Part shown: positions 7,718-16,092 of the stretch, piece by piece | How positions within the stretch are numbered: the first letter of the stretch is position 1 | Layout: each line of letters opens with the position of its first letter | Assembly (NCBI RefSeq): GCF_963675815.1 | Contig: NZ_OY776574.1 | Span: forward strand, 2,846,001-2,910,000 | DNA from: an uncultured Desulfuromusa sp. | Lineage (GTDB): Bacteria > Desulfobacterota > Desulfuromonadia > Desulfuromonadales > Geopsychrobacteraceae | Direction of reading: 5' to 3' | Length of the DNA stretch: 64,000 bases | The notes under the pieces: model-generated | What the model saw: only the letters and a program-made list of their open reading frames with translations | The model's database searches: none | Told to the model about the DNA's origin: nothing | Position numbers and translations under genes: made by a program

Positions 7718-9046
7718 GTGGAGTCTGCCAACGTGCAACCTGATTTTTGTCATCTTACCTCTTTTATCAAGATCAATCCTGAATTAAAGTTGCTCATTTC
7801 CAATATCCTGACAAGTAACGATAACTTTTGGATTGTTGGTGGGTGCTTGCGTAACTCACTTCTTCATTTACCCCAAGTTGATATTGACTTAGCTTGCTCC
7901 GGCGACCCGACATCCTTGGCACAGTCCTGGAGCAAAGAAATTTCAGGACATTGGTTTTGGCTCGACTCGAAGCGGCAGCAGAGCCGGGTTTTGCTGCAAT
8001 CGGGATTGACGTTGGATTTTGCCCCTTTGCGGTCTACAACAATCATTAAAGATCTGTATCTAAGAGATTTTACAGTGAATGCGCTCGCTCTTCCTGTTGA
8101 TGAATCCTTCCCAGATTGTCAATATCTTGATCCCTTAAATGGCATTAAGCACCTCGAGGAAAAACGGCTTTATTGTTGTTCACCTCAAAGTTTTACAGAT
8201 GATCCTCTCCGTATGTTGAAGGGGATCAGACACGCTGTCACCCTTGATTTTGAACTTTCAGAGGAGACTCTGAAAAGAATGTACTATTCAAGAGAACTCC
8301 TTGAGAATTCAGCCGGTGAAAGAATACGAGATGAATTAGGGAAAATCTTCAATTCTGCCAACGCCGTCAAGGGGGTAGATCTCCTCATTTCAACCGGAAT
8401 ATTTGACGTTCTTTTTGGGTCTGGAGGAGGAAATTGGGATGGTCATGCTGCAATCGAAAAAATAGGTGATCTCAATGAGAAAATTGATGCAATAGGGTTA
8501 ACAGATATAGAAACCCTTCTGATGATAAAGAAGAATGGCACCTTTTCTCTCCGGGCTATTTTTTTATTTTCTCTATTGGTAAAGATCTACAATCCGGAAA
8601 ATCTGGATGAATTGCTGCAAAAACGATTACGTCTGAGTCGTCGACAGAAGCTATTGATTGTTGCCCTTCAGACCGAGCTCGGCGTGGAGACTGTTTCGTT
8701 GCTAGAGATGATAGAAGGGCAGCGAAGACAAGCATTATTAGCTGAACAGCTGGGACCTTTCTACCTTGAAAAAATTCTGTTCTGGGGTGTTTGTCAAAAT
8801 CACGTGACTCTTGACCGGCTGATTGAGGTGCAGAAATCATTTCTCAAAGAACAGCATTTAGAACATGTTCCTGCCCTGCTCAATGGTCGGCGGATTTCAT
8901 CACTTTCAGGCTGTCAGCTTGGTCCCAAGATCGGAGCCTGGCAGAATAAGTTAAAACTAGCTGAAATTAAAGGAGAAATAACAACCATTTCGGAAGCAGA
9001 AAAGTGGCTGAAAAATAAATTATCATTTGACAAAAAAGAAGCCTAA
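7718..9046 (+). CDS. tRNA nucleotidyltransferase / poly(A) polymerase family (CCA-, CC- or A-adding)
   Basis: A class II nucleotidyltransferase: VGGCLRN (nucleotide-binding G-G...R), metal ligands in DIDLA, LTLDFAPLR, LRDFTVNALALPVDE, and the TDDPLRMLKGIRHA block. About 442 residues; GTG 7718 is the first start, GTG 7733 is a good alternative. The C-terminal half is divergent and I see no HD phosphohydrolase motif. Some deltaproteobacteria split CC- and A-addition between two enzymes, so exact specificity is open. The gene ends just before tRNA-Gly and its stop overlaps that tRNA's promoter. Confidence 0.85.
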   Translation: MESANVQPDFCHLTSFIKINPELKLLISNILTSNDNFWIVGGCLRNSLLHLPQVDIDLACSGDPTSLAQSWSKEISGHWFWLDSKRQQSRVLLQSGLTLDFAPLRSTTIIKDLYLRDFTVNALALPVDESFPDCQYLDPLNGIKHLEEKRLYCCSPQSFTDDPLRMLKGIRHAVTLDFELSEETLKRMYYSRELLENSAGERIRDELGKIFNSANAVKGVDLLISTGIFDVLFGSGGGNWDGHAAIEKIGDLNEKIDAIGLTDIETLLMIKKNGTFSLRAIFLFSLLVKIYNPENLDELLQKRLRLSRRQKLLIVALQTELGVETVSLLEMIEGQRRQALLAEQLGPFYLEKILFWGVCQNHVTLDRLIEVQKSFLKEQHLEHVPALLNGRRISSLSGCQLGPKIGAWQNKLKLAEIKGEITTISEAEKWLKNKLSFDKKEA

Positions 9047-9056
9047 TCACTATACT
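9027..9056 (+). promoter_or_regulatory. Sigma-70 promoter of tRNA-Gly
   Basis: TTGACA (9027-9032), an 18-base spacer and TATACT (9051-9056) stand 13 bases ahead of the mature tRNA. The promoter overlaps the stop codon of the preceding nucleotidyltransferase gene. Confidence 0.8.
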
Positions 9057-9069
9057 GCGCAGCACGAAT

Positions 9070-9145
<76 letters not shown>

Positions 9146-9155
9146 ATAAAAAATC

Positions 9156-9183
9156 GCCCTGGATCTTTGATCTGGGGCTTTTT
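9156..9183 (+). terminator. Rho-independent terminator after tRNA-Gly
   Basis: GCCCTGGATC (9156-9165) pairs with GATCTGGGGC (9169-9178), including two G-T pairs, and is followed by TTTTT. Confidence 0.85.
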
Positions 9184-9230
9184 ACTCTGTGGCGATGGTT
9201 TCTTTTTATGCCGGCAGTCGTTATAGTAGG

Positions 9231-9407
9231 ATGATGAATAATTTTGAAATCAATTGCCCTCAATGTGGCAAAAAAACGATTTGGAACGAAAATCCATCAC
9301 GACCATTTTGCTCAGAAAGATGCCGTATGATTGACCTTGGCTGCTGGGCCAGTGAGGAATATAGTGTTGACGGTGGTCGGGCTCCGCAAGCGGAGCAAGA
9401 TTCTTAA
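9231..9407 (+). CDS. yacG: DNA gyrase inhibitor YacG-like zinc-ribbon protein
   Basis: 58 residues from ATG 9231 (or ATG 9234). Four cysteines form the YacG zinc finger: CPQC near residue 9 and C-x3-C (FCSERCRMIDLGCW) near 28. YacG of E. coli binds GyrB and blocks DNA binding; the same role here is assumed from family. The upstream in-frame ATG codons at 9189 and 9195 would add a stretch lacking family similarity right against the tRNA terminator, while GTAGG sits immediately before 9231. Confidence 0.85.
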   Translation: MMNNFEINCPQCGKKTIWNENPSRPFCSERCRMIDLGCWASEEYSVDGGRAPQAEQDS

Positions 9408-9422
9408 ATTTCAGGAGATAAT

Positions 9423-9794
9423 ATGTATCACTTGACGATTTTAACTCATTTTGCTGCAGCGCATAACCTTTTGAATTATCAGGGCGACTGTGAAAATTTA
9501 CATGGACATAACTGGAAAGTTGAAGTGACCGTCAAGACTGAAAACCTGGATCAGGCAGGGCTTGGTATAGACTTCAAAATTTTGAAAAGACATACAAAAG
9601 AGATTATGAACTATCTAGATCATAAATATCTCAACGATTTAGAGGCATTTAAAGGAATCAGCCCTTCATCGGAGCATATTTCCAAGTTTGTTTATGATCG
9701 ACTGGCTGAAAGCCTAGCTTCTTACGATGTAAGTTTAGAAAAAATAACTGTCTGGGAATCGGATAATGCTTACGCCACTTATACCCAAAGCTGA
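9423..9794 (+). CDS. queD: 6-carboxy-5,6,7,8-tetrahydropterin synthase QueD
   Basis: 123 residues with an AGGAG site. Zinc ligands H14, H27 and H29 and catalytic C23 are visible in AAAHNLLNYQGDCENLHGHN; the second catalytic group is in YLDHKYLND and the substrate glutamate in VWESDNAYATY. QueD converts dihydroneopterin triphosphate to carboxytetrahydropterin, the second step of preQ0/queuosine synthesis. It overlaps queE by 29 bases, so the two act in sequence from one mRNA. queC and folE are not in the window. Confidence 0.95.
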   Translation: MYHLTILTHFAAAHNLLNYQGDCENLHGHNWKVEVTVKTENLDQAGLGIDFKILKRHTKEIMNYLDHKYLNDLEAFKGISPSSEHISKFVYDRLAESLASYDVSLEKITVWESDNAYATYTQS

Positions 9795-10521
9795 TCTGCT
9801 TGAAATTTTTTCTTCAATTCAGGGGGAGGGAGTTCTGGTTGGCACCCGACAGATTTTTCTGCGCTTTCCCGATTGTCATTTAAATTGTCGTTATTGTGAT
9901 ACCGATTTTTTGAAAACTGAAAATTGTCAGGTTGAATCAGTTCCCGGATCCGGGGATATGGCTCCCCTTGAAAATCCCGTAGACTTTGTCAAAGTAAAGC
10001 AATTGCTGGAATCGTGGAATTCTGAATTGCCATCATCTCATCACTCCATCAGTATAACCGGCGGAGAGCCTTTGCTTCACAAAAATATTTTATTAACCTG
10101 GCTCCCGGAGCTTAGAAAAATATTACCGATTTATCTGGAAACGAACGGAATGCTTCCTGACGAACTGGAGCCATTAATTCAGTATATCGATTGGGTTTCG
10201 ATGGACATAAAGCTTCATTCTCAAACGGGTTCAAGGACAGAATGGGATATTCACCGACAGTTTTTGGAAATAGCGAATCAAACGGATTGCTATGTCAAAC
10301 TTGTTGTTGGGGATAATACTCCCGATCTGGAATTGCAGCTGGCAGCAGATCTCGTCTCTACAATTTCAAAATATATCCCGATTGTTTTACAACCGGTGAC
10401 TGTGGAAGGGCAGGTTAGGGTCTCTACAAAAAGATTATTACAGATGCAGGCGCTTATTGCGGACACGAATCCAAACGTGAGGGTCATTCCGCAAACCCAT
10501 AGATTTATGGGGGTTCTGTAG
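9766..10521 (+). CDS. queE: 7-carboxy-7-deazaguanine synthase QueE (radical SAM)
   Basis: 251 residues. The cluster cysteines C37, C41 and C44 lie in DCHLNCRYCDTDF, a standard radical SAM CxxxCxxC. FSSIQGEGVLVGTRQIFLRF before it and SITGGEPLLHKN (the GGE motif) after it are QueE features. It turns QueD's product into 7-carboxy-7-deazaguanine. The start is ATG 9766, within the end of queD. It converges with coaD, 16 bases away. Confidence 0.95.
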   Translation: MLTPLIPKADLLEIFSSIQGEGVLVGTRQIFLRFPDCHLNCRYCDTDFLKTENCQVESVPGSGDMAPLENPVDFVKVKQLLESWNSELPSSHHSISITGGEPLLHKNILLTWLPELRKILPIYLETNGMLPDELEPLIQYIDWVSMDIKLHSQTGSRTEWDIHRQFLEIANQTDCYVKLVVGDNTPDLELQLAADLVSTISKYIPIVLQPVTVEGQVRVSTKRLLQMQALIADTNPNVRVIPQTHRFMGVL

Positions 10522-10537
10522 TTGTTTTTGCATCTCT

Positions 10538-11032
10538 CTATGCATCATCGTGAGAGAATTTATTTATGAGTTTTTCCATAACCAGAGGCGGGACGAACTT
10601 ACTGATATCACCACCAAGTCGCCCGACTTCTTTCACAATTGATGAACTCAGATAGGCAAATTTGGGTGAAGTCATCATGAACAGTGTTTCTACTTGCTGA
10701 CAGACGGTGTGGTTCATTTGCGCCAATTGGAATTCGAATTCAAAGTCGGTAACTGCCCTTAATCCTCGTAAAATCACCCTTGATTTTTTTTCAACGACAT
10801 AATTAACAAGTAAGCCATCGAAAGTTTCTACCCGGAGCCGGGGATTGTCTGCAGTTAAACTCCTCAGGATATCAACGCGCTCTTCGACAGTGAACAGGCT
10901 GTTTTTGTCGGAGTTATTGGCAACGGCAATAATGACCGTGTCAAAAATTTCCAGTCCACGCTGAGCGATATCCAAATGCCCATTGGTGAAAGGGTCAAAA
11001 GATCCAGGATATATTGCAATGTGACGATTCAT
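10538..11032 (-). CDS. coaD: Phosphopantetheine adenylyltransferase
   Basis: 164 residues when started at ATG 11032 (MNRHIAIYPGSFDPF); the first in-frame start at 11053 adds seven residues and overlaps rsmD. The nucleotidyltransferase TNGH motif (residues 16-19) and the C-terminal YLSSSIVKEVGRLGGDI are as in the CoaD family. It makes dephospho-CoA from 4'-phosphopantetheine. It follows rsmD with an 8-base gap, the widespread rsmD-coaD pairing. Confidence 0.96.
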   Translation of the reverse strand: MNRHIAIYPGSFDPFTNGHLDIAQRGLEIFDTVIIAVANNSDKNSLFTVEERVDILRSLTADNPRLRVETFDGLLVNYVVEKKSRVILRGLRAVTDFEFEFQLAQMNHTVCQQVETLFMMTSPKFAYLSSSIVKEVGRLGGDISKFVPPLVMEKLINKFSHDDA

Positions 11033-11040
11033 GGGAGTCC

Positions 11041-11595
11041 CTAAAATAAACAAAGAAAGTGGATTTTTGTTGATCCGTAGATTCTTTCATCAATGAGTTT
11101 CAAAGTTTTAAAATCATTCAATGTTTCAGCTCTGGAAGTTTCGGCACAGATTATTCCATTTTCGGCGATGAGATTCAAGTGCTCTATCTTTTCTATTGTT
11201 GAGGAAATGAGGTTTAGATTGTAAGGGGGATCCAAAAGGATTAAATCAAATGGGGCAGAATGAACGAGTTGCGGCAGTGCAGTGAAAACATTCTGTTTAA
11301 CGACTTTGGCCTTTGATTCAAACCGGCAGCGTTTAATATTTTCATTCATGACTTGAATCGCATATTCATCTGCATCAATCAAAACCGCGCTTTTGGCACC
11401 ACGACTCAATGCTTCCAGTGATTGTGCTCCACTTCCGGCGAACAATTCGAGAATATTCAATTCCGTGAAAGATCCCAATTTGCTGGTCAGAATACTGAAA
11501 ATAGCTTCACGAACACGATCCGGGGTGGGGCGAATGTTTTTCCCTTGAAATGGAGCCAACTGTCTTCCGCGAGCAGATCCACTGATGATACGCAT
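11041..11595 (-). CDS. rsmD: 16S rRNA (guanine(966)-N(2))-methyltransferase RsmD
   Basis: 184 residues from ATG 11595 (MRIISGSARGRQL), the family's usual opening. SAM-binding ILELFAGSGAQSLEALSRGA and the catalytic DPPY (FDLILLDPPYN) are both present. The enzyme methylates G966 of 16S rRNA. It begins one base after the LysR gene stops, so LysR-rsmD-coaD look like one - strand transcript. The upstream start at 11634 would overlap the LysR gene. Confidence 0.95.
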   Translation of the reverse strand: MRIISGSARGRQLAPFQGKNIRPTPDRVREAIFSILTSKLGSFTELNILELFAGSGAQSLEALSRGAKSAVLIDADEYAIQVMNENIKRCRFESKAKVVKQNVFTALPQLVHSAPFDLILLDPPYNLNLISSTIEKIEHLNLIAENGIICAETSRAETLNDFKTLKLIDERIYGSTKIHFLCLF

Positions 11596-11596
11596 T

Positions 11597-12442
11597 TTAT
11601 TCAGATCTCTCAAGGTGGTCCCTGAAACCATCAACTGTTGTCAATAGTTGCAAAGGGAGGGGATGGTCAACTTTGCAGGCGAGGCCAACAATTCGCTTCA
11701 ATTTGATATCACTGATGTTCCGGGTCACAATGTCAGGACGACGGACCGTTGAGTGGCTTGGAACCAGGGAAATTCCCATCCCGGAGGCAACCAGATCAAG
11801 CGCATATTCCTCATTACTGAATGTTGCTTTGGTGTTTATTCTTATTCCTTGATCCTGTATAGCAAAGTGCCAGGAATCAAAAGCATCACAAAAGGTTCTA
11901 CTGATAAAGGGGACATTATCAATTTGCCGTAGACGAACGGATTCATAGCTTGCCAAAGGATGGTCTTTGGGTAATGCAAGAACATATTTATCCTCCCAAA
12001 GTTTATGAAAGCTTTCGTCCGCCAAGGCCATTGTACTTGAAATAATTCTGGCGTCTGCCGCTTCATTCCAGTCTGCAATTGTGAGATCTAACCCTTCGAT
12101 CGTCGTTAGAAGTTTTTTGATGAGCCAACTGATTCTCTCTCCAGATAAAAAAGGCATGACAGCTATTTTAAGAGGCAGGCACTCAGGCTGTTCCTGAAAT
12201 AGTTTTTGCATTTTATGAATATCATTCAGAACTTTTTGGGCATGCGGAAAAAGTGCATTGGCTGCTTGAGTCGGACTCACCCCCTTGGAATGGCGAATGA
12301 ATAATTGTCGTCCCAGTTCAGTTTCCAGCTGTTGAATCGCGGCTGAAATAGATGGTTGGGCAACATAGCATCTTCTGGCCGCAGCGCTGAGACTTAATTC
12401 TTCATAAACTGAAATAAAATAGCGCAACGCACGGAAATCCAT
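11597..12442 (-). CDS. LysR-family transcriptional regulator
   Basis: 281 residues: an N-terminal winged helix-turn-helix (RALRYFISVYEELSLSAAARR, then SISAAIQQLETELGRQLF, residues ~4-50) and a LysR effector-binding domain from about 90 to the end. It is divergent from the aldehyde dehydrogenase at 12701, the usual arrangement for a LysR regulator and its target, with 258 bases between. It may also control the peptide-transport genes further right. The co-inducer is unknown. Confidence 0.93.
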   Translation of the reverse strand: MDFRALRYFISVYEELSLSAAARRCYVAQPSISAAIQQLETELGRQLFIRHSKGVSPTQAANALFPHAQKVLNDIHKMQKLFQEQPECLPLKIAVMPFLSGERISWLIKKLLTTIEGLDLTIADWNEAADARIISSTMALADESFHKLWEDKYVLALPKDHPLASYESVRLRQIDNVPFISRTFCDAFDSWHFAIQDQGIRINTKATFSNEEYALDLVASGMGISLVPSHSTVRRPDIVTRNISDIKLKRIVGLACKVDHPLPLQLLTTVDGFRDHLERSE

Positions 12443-12470
12443 AAATTAGCCAATAAGACCTTTTGTTGAG

Positions 12471-12529
12471 ATTGGTTATCTTTATCTGATTTTTAGAATA
12501 AATAACATGTCCTGAGTAAAACAACCAAT
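12471..12529. promoter_or_regulatory. Inverted repeat in the LysR / aldehyde dehydrogenase divergent region
   Basis: ATTGGTT (12471-12477) and AACCAAT (12523-12529) are exact inverted repeats; flanking bases (TTGAG before, TTGA after) extend the similarity, and CTGATTTT / AAAATCAG form a second nested pair. LysR proteins bind such spaced dyads between themselves and their targets. The rest of the 258-base gap (12443-12700) is AT-rich with GGGAGG before the dehydrogenase start; no clear -35/-10 pair stood out. Confidence 0.35.
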
Positions 12530-12700
12530 GTTGAAAATCAGAATTTATCTGAAGCCATAGTTTAAACCTTGAGCCCACAAAGTAAAACTGTATTATCTCT
12601 TTATTGTCTTTTTAGTTATATATATGTAAGTCACTATTTCATATGGTTTTTTTGTTTTCCCATCATATCAACATCACGAAAATTAATAAGGGAGGAAATA

Positions 12701-14233
12701 ATGGAATTTTTAAAAAGACTTGGGGTTAAAGATAAAAACTTTGGTGCTTCGACCGGGACACAATGGAATGAAACAATTGATCAGGGTGAGTTAAATATTG
12801 TTTCTCCTGTTGATGGCAAGCATATCGCCAGTGTTTATCTTGCTTCAGAGAAAGATTATGACAAGGTTGTTGCCACCGCTACCGAAGCTTTTAAACACTG
12901 GCGAATGGTTCCTGCTCCCAAGCGAGGAGAAGTTGTCCGACAAATCGGCCTGCAATTACGCAAACATAAAAATGACCTTGGGACCCTTGTTTCCTATGAG
13001 ATGGGTAAATCTCTTCAGGAGGGAAAAGGTGAAGTTCAGGAGATGATTGATATTTGCGACCTCGCTGTTGGTCAGTCTCGACAACTTTACGGCCATACAA
13101 TGACATCTGAACGTGAACAGCATCGTATGTACGATCAATATCATCCTCTCGGTGTTGTCGGGATTATCAGTGCGTTTAATTTCCCTGTTGCTGTATGGTC
13201 TTGGAACAGCATGATTGCTTCTGTTTGTGGGAATACCAGCCTTTGGAAGCCTTCATCTAAAGTTCCCCTGACAGCCATTGCTGTTCAGAACATTTTAGCT
13301 GAGGTGTTAAAAACAAATGATTTGCCCGAAGGGTTGTTCAATCTGGTGATCGGTCGTGGTTCTGCTGTGGGGGAAAAACTGCTTAATGACAAGCAGGTCC
13401 CTTTAATATCAATCACCGGGTCTACTGAAGTCGGTCGTCATGGTGCGCAAATTATTGCCCGGCGATTCGGCAAGTCGATACTTGAGCTTGGTGGCAATAA
13501 TGCCATTATCCTGTCTCCAAATGCCGATCTGCAAATAGCTCTGCCTGCGATCGTTTTTGGGGCTGTAGGGACTGCCGGGCAACGCTGCACGTCGACGCGA
13601 AGGCTGATAGTTCATGATTCTATCTATGATAAAGTCAAGGCATCGATTGTTAGCGCATATCGTGGTTTGAAAGTCGGTGATCCGTTGGATGAAGCAAATC
13701 ACGTTGGTCCTTTGATTGACAAAATGGCCGTAGAAGAGTTTAAAAGAGCTTTGGTGCGAGCAGAAGAAGAAGGGGGGAAAATCGTGTGTGGTGGCGACAT
13801 TCTTGCTGGCAAAGGCTATGAATCCGGATGTTATGTTAGCCCTGCTGTAGTTGAGGCTGAAAACAGTTATGAAATTGTTCAGGAAGAAACCTTTGCCCCC
13901 ATTCTTTATCTCATCAAGTATAGTGGTGCTGTTGAGAATGCCATAGAATTGCACAATGGTGTCGTTCAGGGTCTTTCTTCAGCGATATTTACCAACAGTT
14001 TGCTTGAAGCTGAAGAATTTTTATCGGCATCGGGGTCAGATTGCGGTATTGCCAATGTCAATATCGGTACCTCCGGTGCTGAGATTGGAGGTGCTTTTGG
14101 TGGTGAAAAAGAAACCGGAGGTGGTCGTGAATCAGGGTCAGATGCCTGGAAGGCATATATGCGTCGGCAGACCAATACCATCAATTATGGCAGAAGTTTG
14201 CCGTTGGCACAGGGGATTAAGTTTGATATTTAG
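12701..14233 (+). CDS. Aldehyde dehydrogenase, ALDH7 (aminoadipate-semialdehyde / antiquitin) type
   Basis: 510 residues from ATG 12701, behind GGGAGGAAATA; the frame is open upstream to 12569 but without a ribosome binding site. Catalytic residues are E262 (LELGGNN) and C296 (GTAGQRCTSTRR). The C-terminal IGGAFGGEKETGGGRESGSD and the TAGQRCTSTRRL stretch are characteristic of ALDH7, whose members oxidise aminoadipate semialdehyde (piperideine-6-carboxylate) in lysine breakdown. It is divergent from a LysR gene and 181 bases upstream of the peptide transporter. Substrate here is inferred, not shown. Confidence 0.88.
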   Translation: MEFLKRLGVKDKNFGASTGTQWNETIDQGELNIVSPVDGKHIASVYLASEKDYDKVVATATEAFKHWRMVPAPKRGEVVRQIGLQLRKHKNDLGTLVSYEMGKSLQEGKGEVQEMIDICDLAVGQSRQLYGHTMTSEREQHRMYDQYHPLGVVGIISAFNFPVAVWSWNSMIASVCGNTSLWKPSSKVPLTAIAVQNILAEVLKTNDLPEGLFNLVIGRGSAVGEKLLNDKQVPLISITGSTEVGRHGAQIIARRFGKSILELGGNNAIILSPNADLQIALPAIVFGAVGTAGQRCTSTRRLIVHDSIYDKVKASIVSAYRGLKVGDPLDEANHVGPLIDKMAVEEFKRALVRAEEEGGKIVCGGDILAGKGYESGCYVSPAVVEAENSYEIVQEETFAPILYLIKYSGAVENAIELHNGVVQGLSSAIFTNSLLEAEEFLSASGSDCGIANVNIGTSGAEIGGAFGGEKETGGGRESGSDAWKAYMRRQTNTINYGRSLPLAQGIKFDI

Positions 14234-14414
14234 GTGAAAGTCGAATTTGCCTTACTTCCGTGTGATTTTTAATCGAATTCTTTATATTAAAAATGTTAAG
14301 GTCTTTGAATTCTTTTATTTATTAATAATTCTGGAGCATTGTGTTGATCTATCATGGTGGATAATTTTATCCAGGCTATCACAACTGAGTGAAGCCTCAC
14401 AGAGGAGGTACAAA

Positions 14415-15995
14415 ATGAAAAAAACTTTTTTCCTTGTGCTGTTACTGTTGGTTTTTACTGCTCCGACAGTTATGGCATCAACCCCTAAAGACACTCTGGT
14501 CATGGCCTTCAGTATTGACGATATGATCACTCTTGACCCGGCTGAAATTTTTGAGTTCTCCGGAGCTGAGTATGCAGGCAATACTTATGACAGACTTATT
14601 GGCTACGATGTTGATAATGTCAGTAATATCTATGGTGCCGTCGCTGAAAATTGGACAATTTCGCCTGATGGTAAAACTTATGTTTTTAATATTCGTAAAG
14701 GGATCACATTCTCTTCGGGAAATAAACTGACTGCAGATGATGTGGTTTTTTCTCTGCAACGGGTCATTAAGCTTGATAAATCACCGGCATTCATCCTTTC
14801 ACAGTTTGGGTTTACTCCTGCAAATGTCGCTGAAAAAATTTCCAAGATTGATAACTATACCGTTAAGATTGTTGTGGATAAAGCTTATGCGCCAACTTTT
14901 TTTCTGTATTGTATGACTTCAACTGTGGGTTCGATAGTTGACAAGAAGGAGGTGCTGGCTCATGAAAAAGATGGTGACCTGGGATATGGCTGGCTGAAGA
15001 CGGGTTATGCTGGTTCTGGACCTTATAAACTCAAAACATGGAAAGCCTCTGAATCATTGATCCTGGATCGTAATGATAGTTACTGGGGCGATAAAGCTAA
15101 ACTCAAGCGGGTTTTTATTCGTCATATTGCCGAGTCTTCAACCCAGCGTTTGCTGCTCGAAAAAGGTGATATTGATATTGCCAGAAATCTGGGTCCTGAT
15201 GATATCAAGGGTCTGGCAGGCAATAAGGATATTATTGTGCGGACAAAGGCCAAAGGTGCTGTCTGGTATCTGGGTTTAAATCAGAAGAATCAGTATCTGA
15301 AGATTCCTCAAGTCCGTCAGGCACTGAAATACCTGATCGACTATAAAGGGATGGAAGCCACTCTTCTTAATGGCAAAGCTACAGTCCACCAGGCTTTTTT
15401 GCCGAAAGGTTTTCTTGGTGCTCTTGAAGACACTCCATTCTCCCTCAATGTCAGCAAAGCAAAAGAGCTATTGAAAGAAGTCGGTTTGGAAAAAGGCTTT
15501 AGGCTGACCATGGATACTCGAAACACTGAGCCAACGACCTCAATGGCGATTGCTGTTCAGGGAACATTTGCTTTAGCTGGAATCAAGTTGGAAATCATTC
15601 CTGGAGAAGGTAAGCAGACGTTGACCAAGTACCGTGCCAGGAATCATGATATTTATATCGGCCGTTGGGGCCCTGACTATATGGATCCCCATACGAATGC
15701 TGATACTTTTGCACGAAATCCCGACAATTCTGACGATGCTAAATCAAAACCTTTAGCCTGGAGAAATGCCTGGGATATTCCTGAGATGACTCAAAAAGCT
15801 GATGCTGCAGTATTGGAAAGAGACACCGCCAAGCGTGCTCAGATGTATCTGGACTTACAAAAAGAGCATCAGCAAAAGTCTCCGTTTATTATTATGTTCC
15901 AGGATATTGAAATTTTTTCAAAACGTGCCAATGTCAATGGTTTTATTCTTGGACCAAGCTTTGATAGTAACTTCTATCAGTACACAACGAAATAA
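14415..15995 (+). CDS. Peptide ABC transporter substrate-binding protein (SBP family 5)
   Basis: 526 residues from ATG 14415 behind GAGGAGG. A Sec signal peptide is evident (KK, a run of Leu/Val/Phe, then PTVMAS) without a lipobox cysteine, so the mature protein is probably free in the periplasm. Family 5 features follow: SIDDMITLDPAEIFEFSG, YDRLIGYD, AENWTISPDGKTYVFNIRKG, FSSGNKLTADDVVFSLQR and a late RWGPDYMDPHTNADTF. It is the first gene of SBP-permease-permease-ATPase-ATPase. Context suggests cell-wall peptides as ligand. The 14234-14414 gap is AT-rich; no confident promoter. Confidence 0.93.
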   Translation: MKKTFFLVLLLLVFTAPTVMASTPKDTLVMAFSIDDMITLDPAEIFEFSGAEYAGNTYDRLIGYDVDNVSNIYGAVAENWTISPDGKTYVFNIRKGITFSSGNKLTADDVVFSLQRVIKLDKSPAFILSQFGFTPANVAEKISKIDNYTVKIVVDKAYAPTFFLYCMTSTVGSIVDKKEVLAHEKDGDLGYGWLKTGYAGSGPYKLKTWKASESLILDRNDSYWGDKAKLKRVFIRHIAESSTQRLLLEKGDIDIARNLGPDDIKGLAGNKDIIVRTKAKGAVWYLGLNQKNQYLKIPQVRQALKYLIDYKGMEATLLNGKATVHQAFLPKGFLGALEDTPFSLNVSKAKELLKEVGLEKGFRLTMDTRNTEPTTSMAIAVQGTFALAGIKLEIIPGEGKQTLTKYRARNHDIYIGRWGPDYMDPHTNADTFARNPDNSDDAKSKPLAWRNAWDIPEMTQKADAAVLERDTAKRAQMYLDLQKEHQQKSPFIIMFQDIEIFSKRANVNGFILGPSFDSNFYQYTTK

Positions 15996-16012
15996 TTAGA
16001 TTGATTTTTAAT

Positions 16013-16044
16013 CCTGACAGCTGTCTTTTGGGACAGCTGTCAGG
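16013..16044 (+). promoter_or_regulatory. Strong intercistronic hairpin between binding protein and permease
   Basis: A perfect 13-bp stem (16013-16025 with 16032-16044) closes a six-base loop 18 bases after the binding-protein stop. No T-run follows. Hairpins placed like this commonly protect the upstream mRNA from 3' decay or cause partial termination, giving more binding protein than permease. Confidence 0.7.
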
Positions 16045-16092
16045 CCTGCAGAATGTTTTTCCATAGTTATCCTCCAGTCAGGTTTATCTCGA

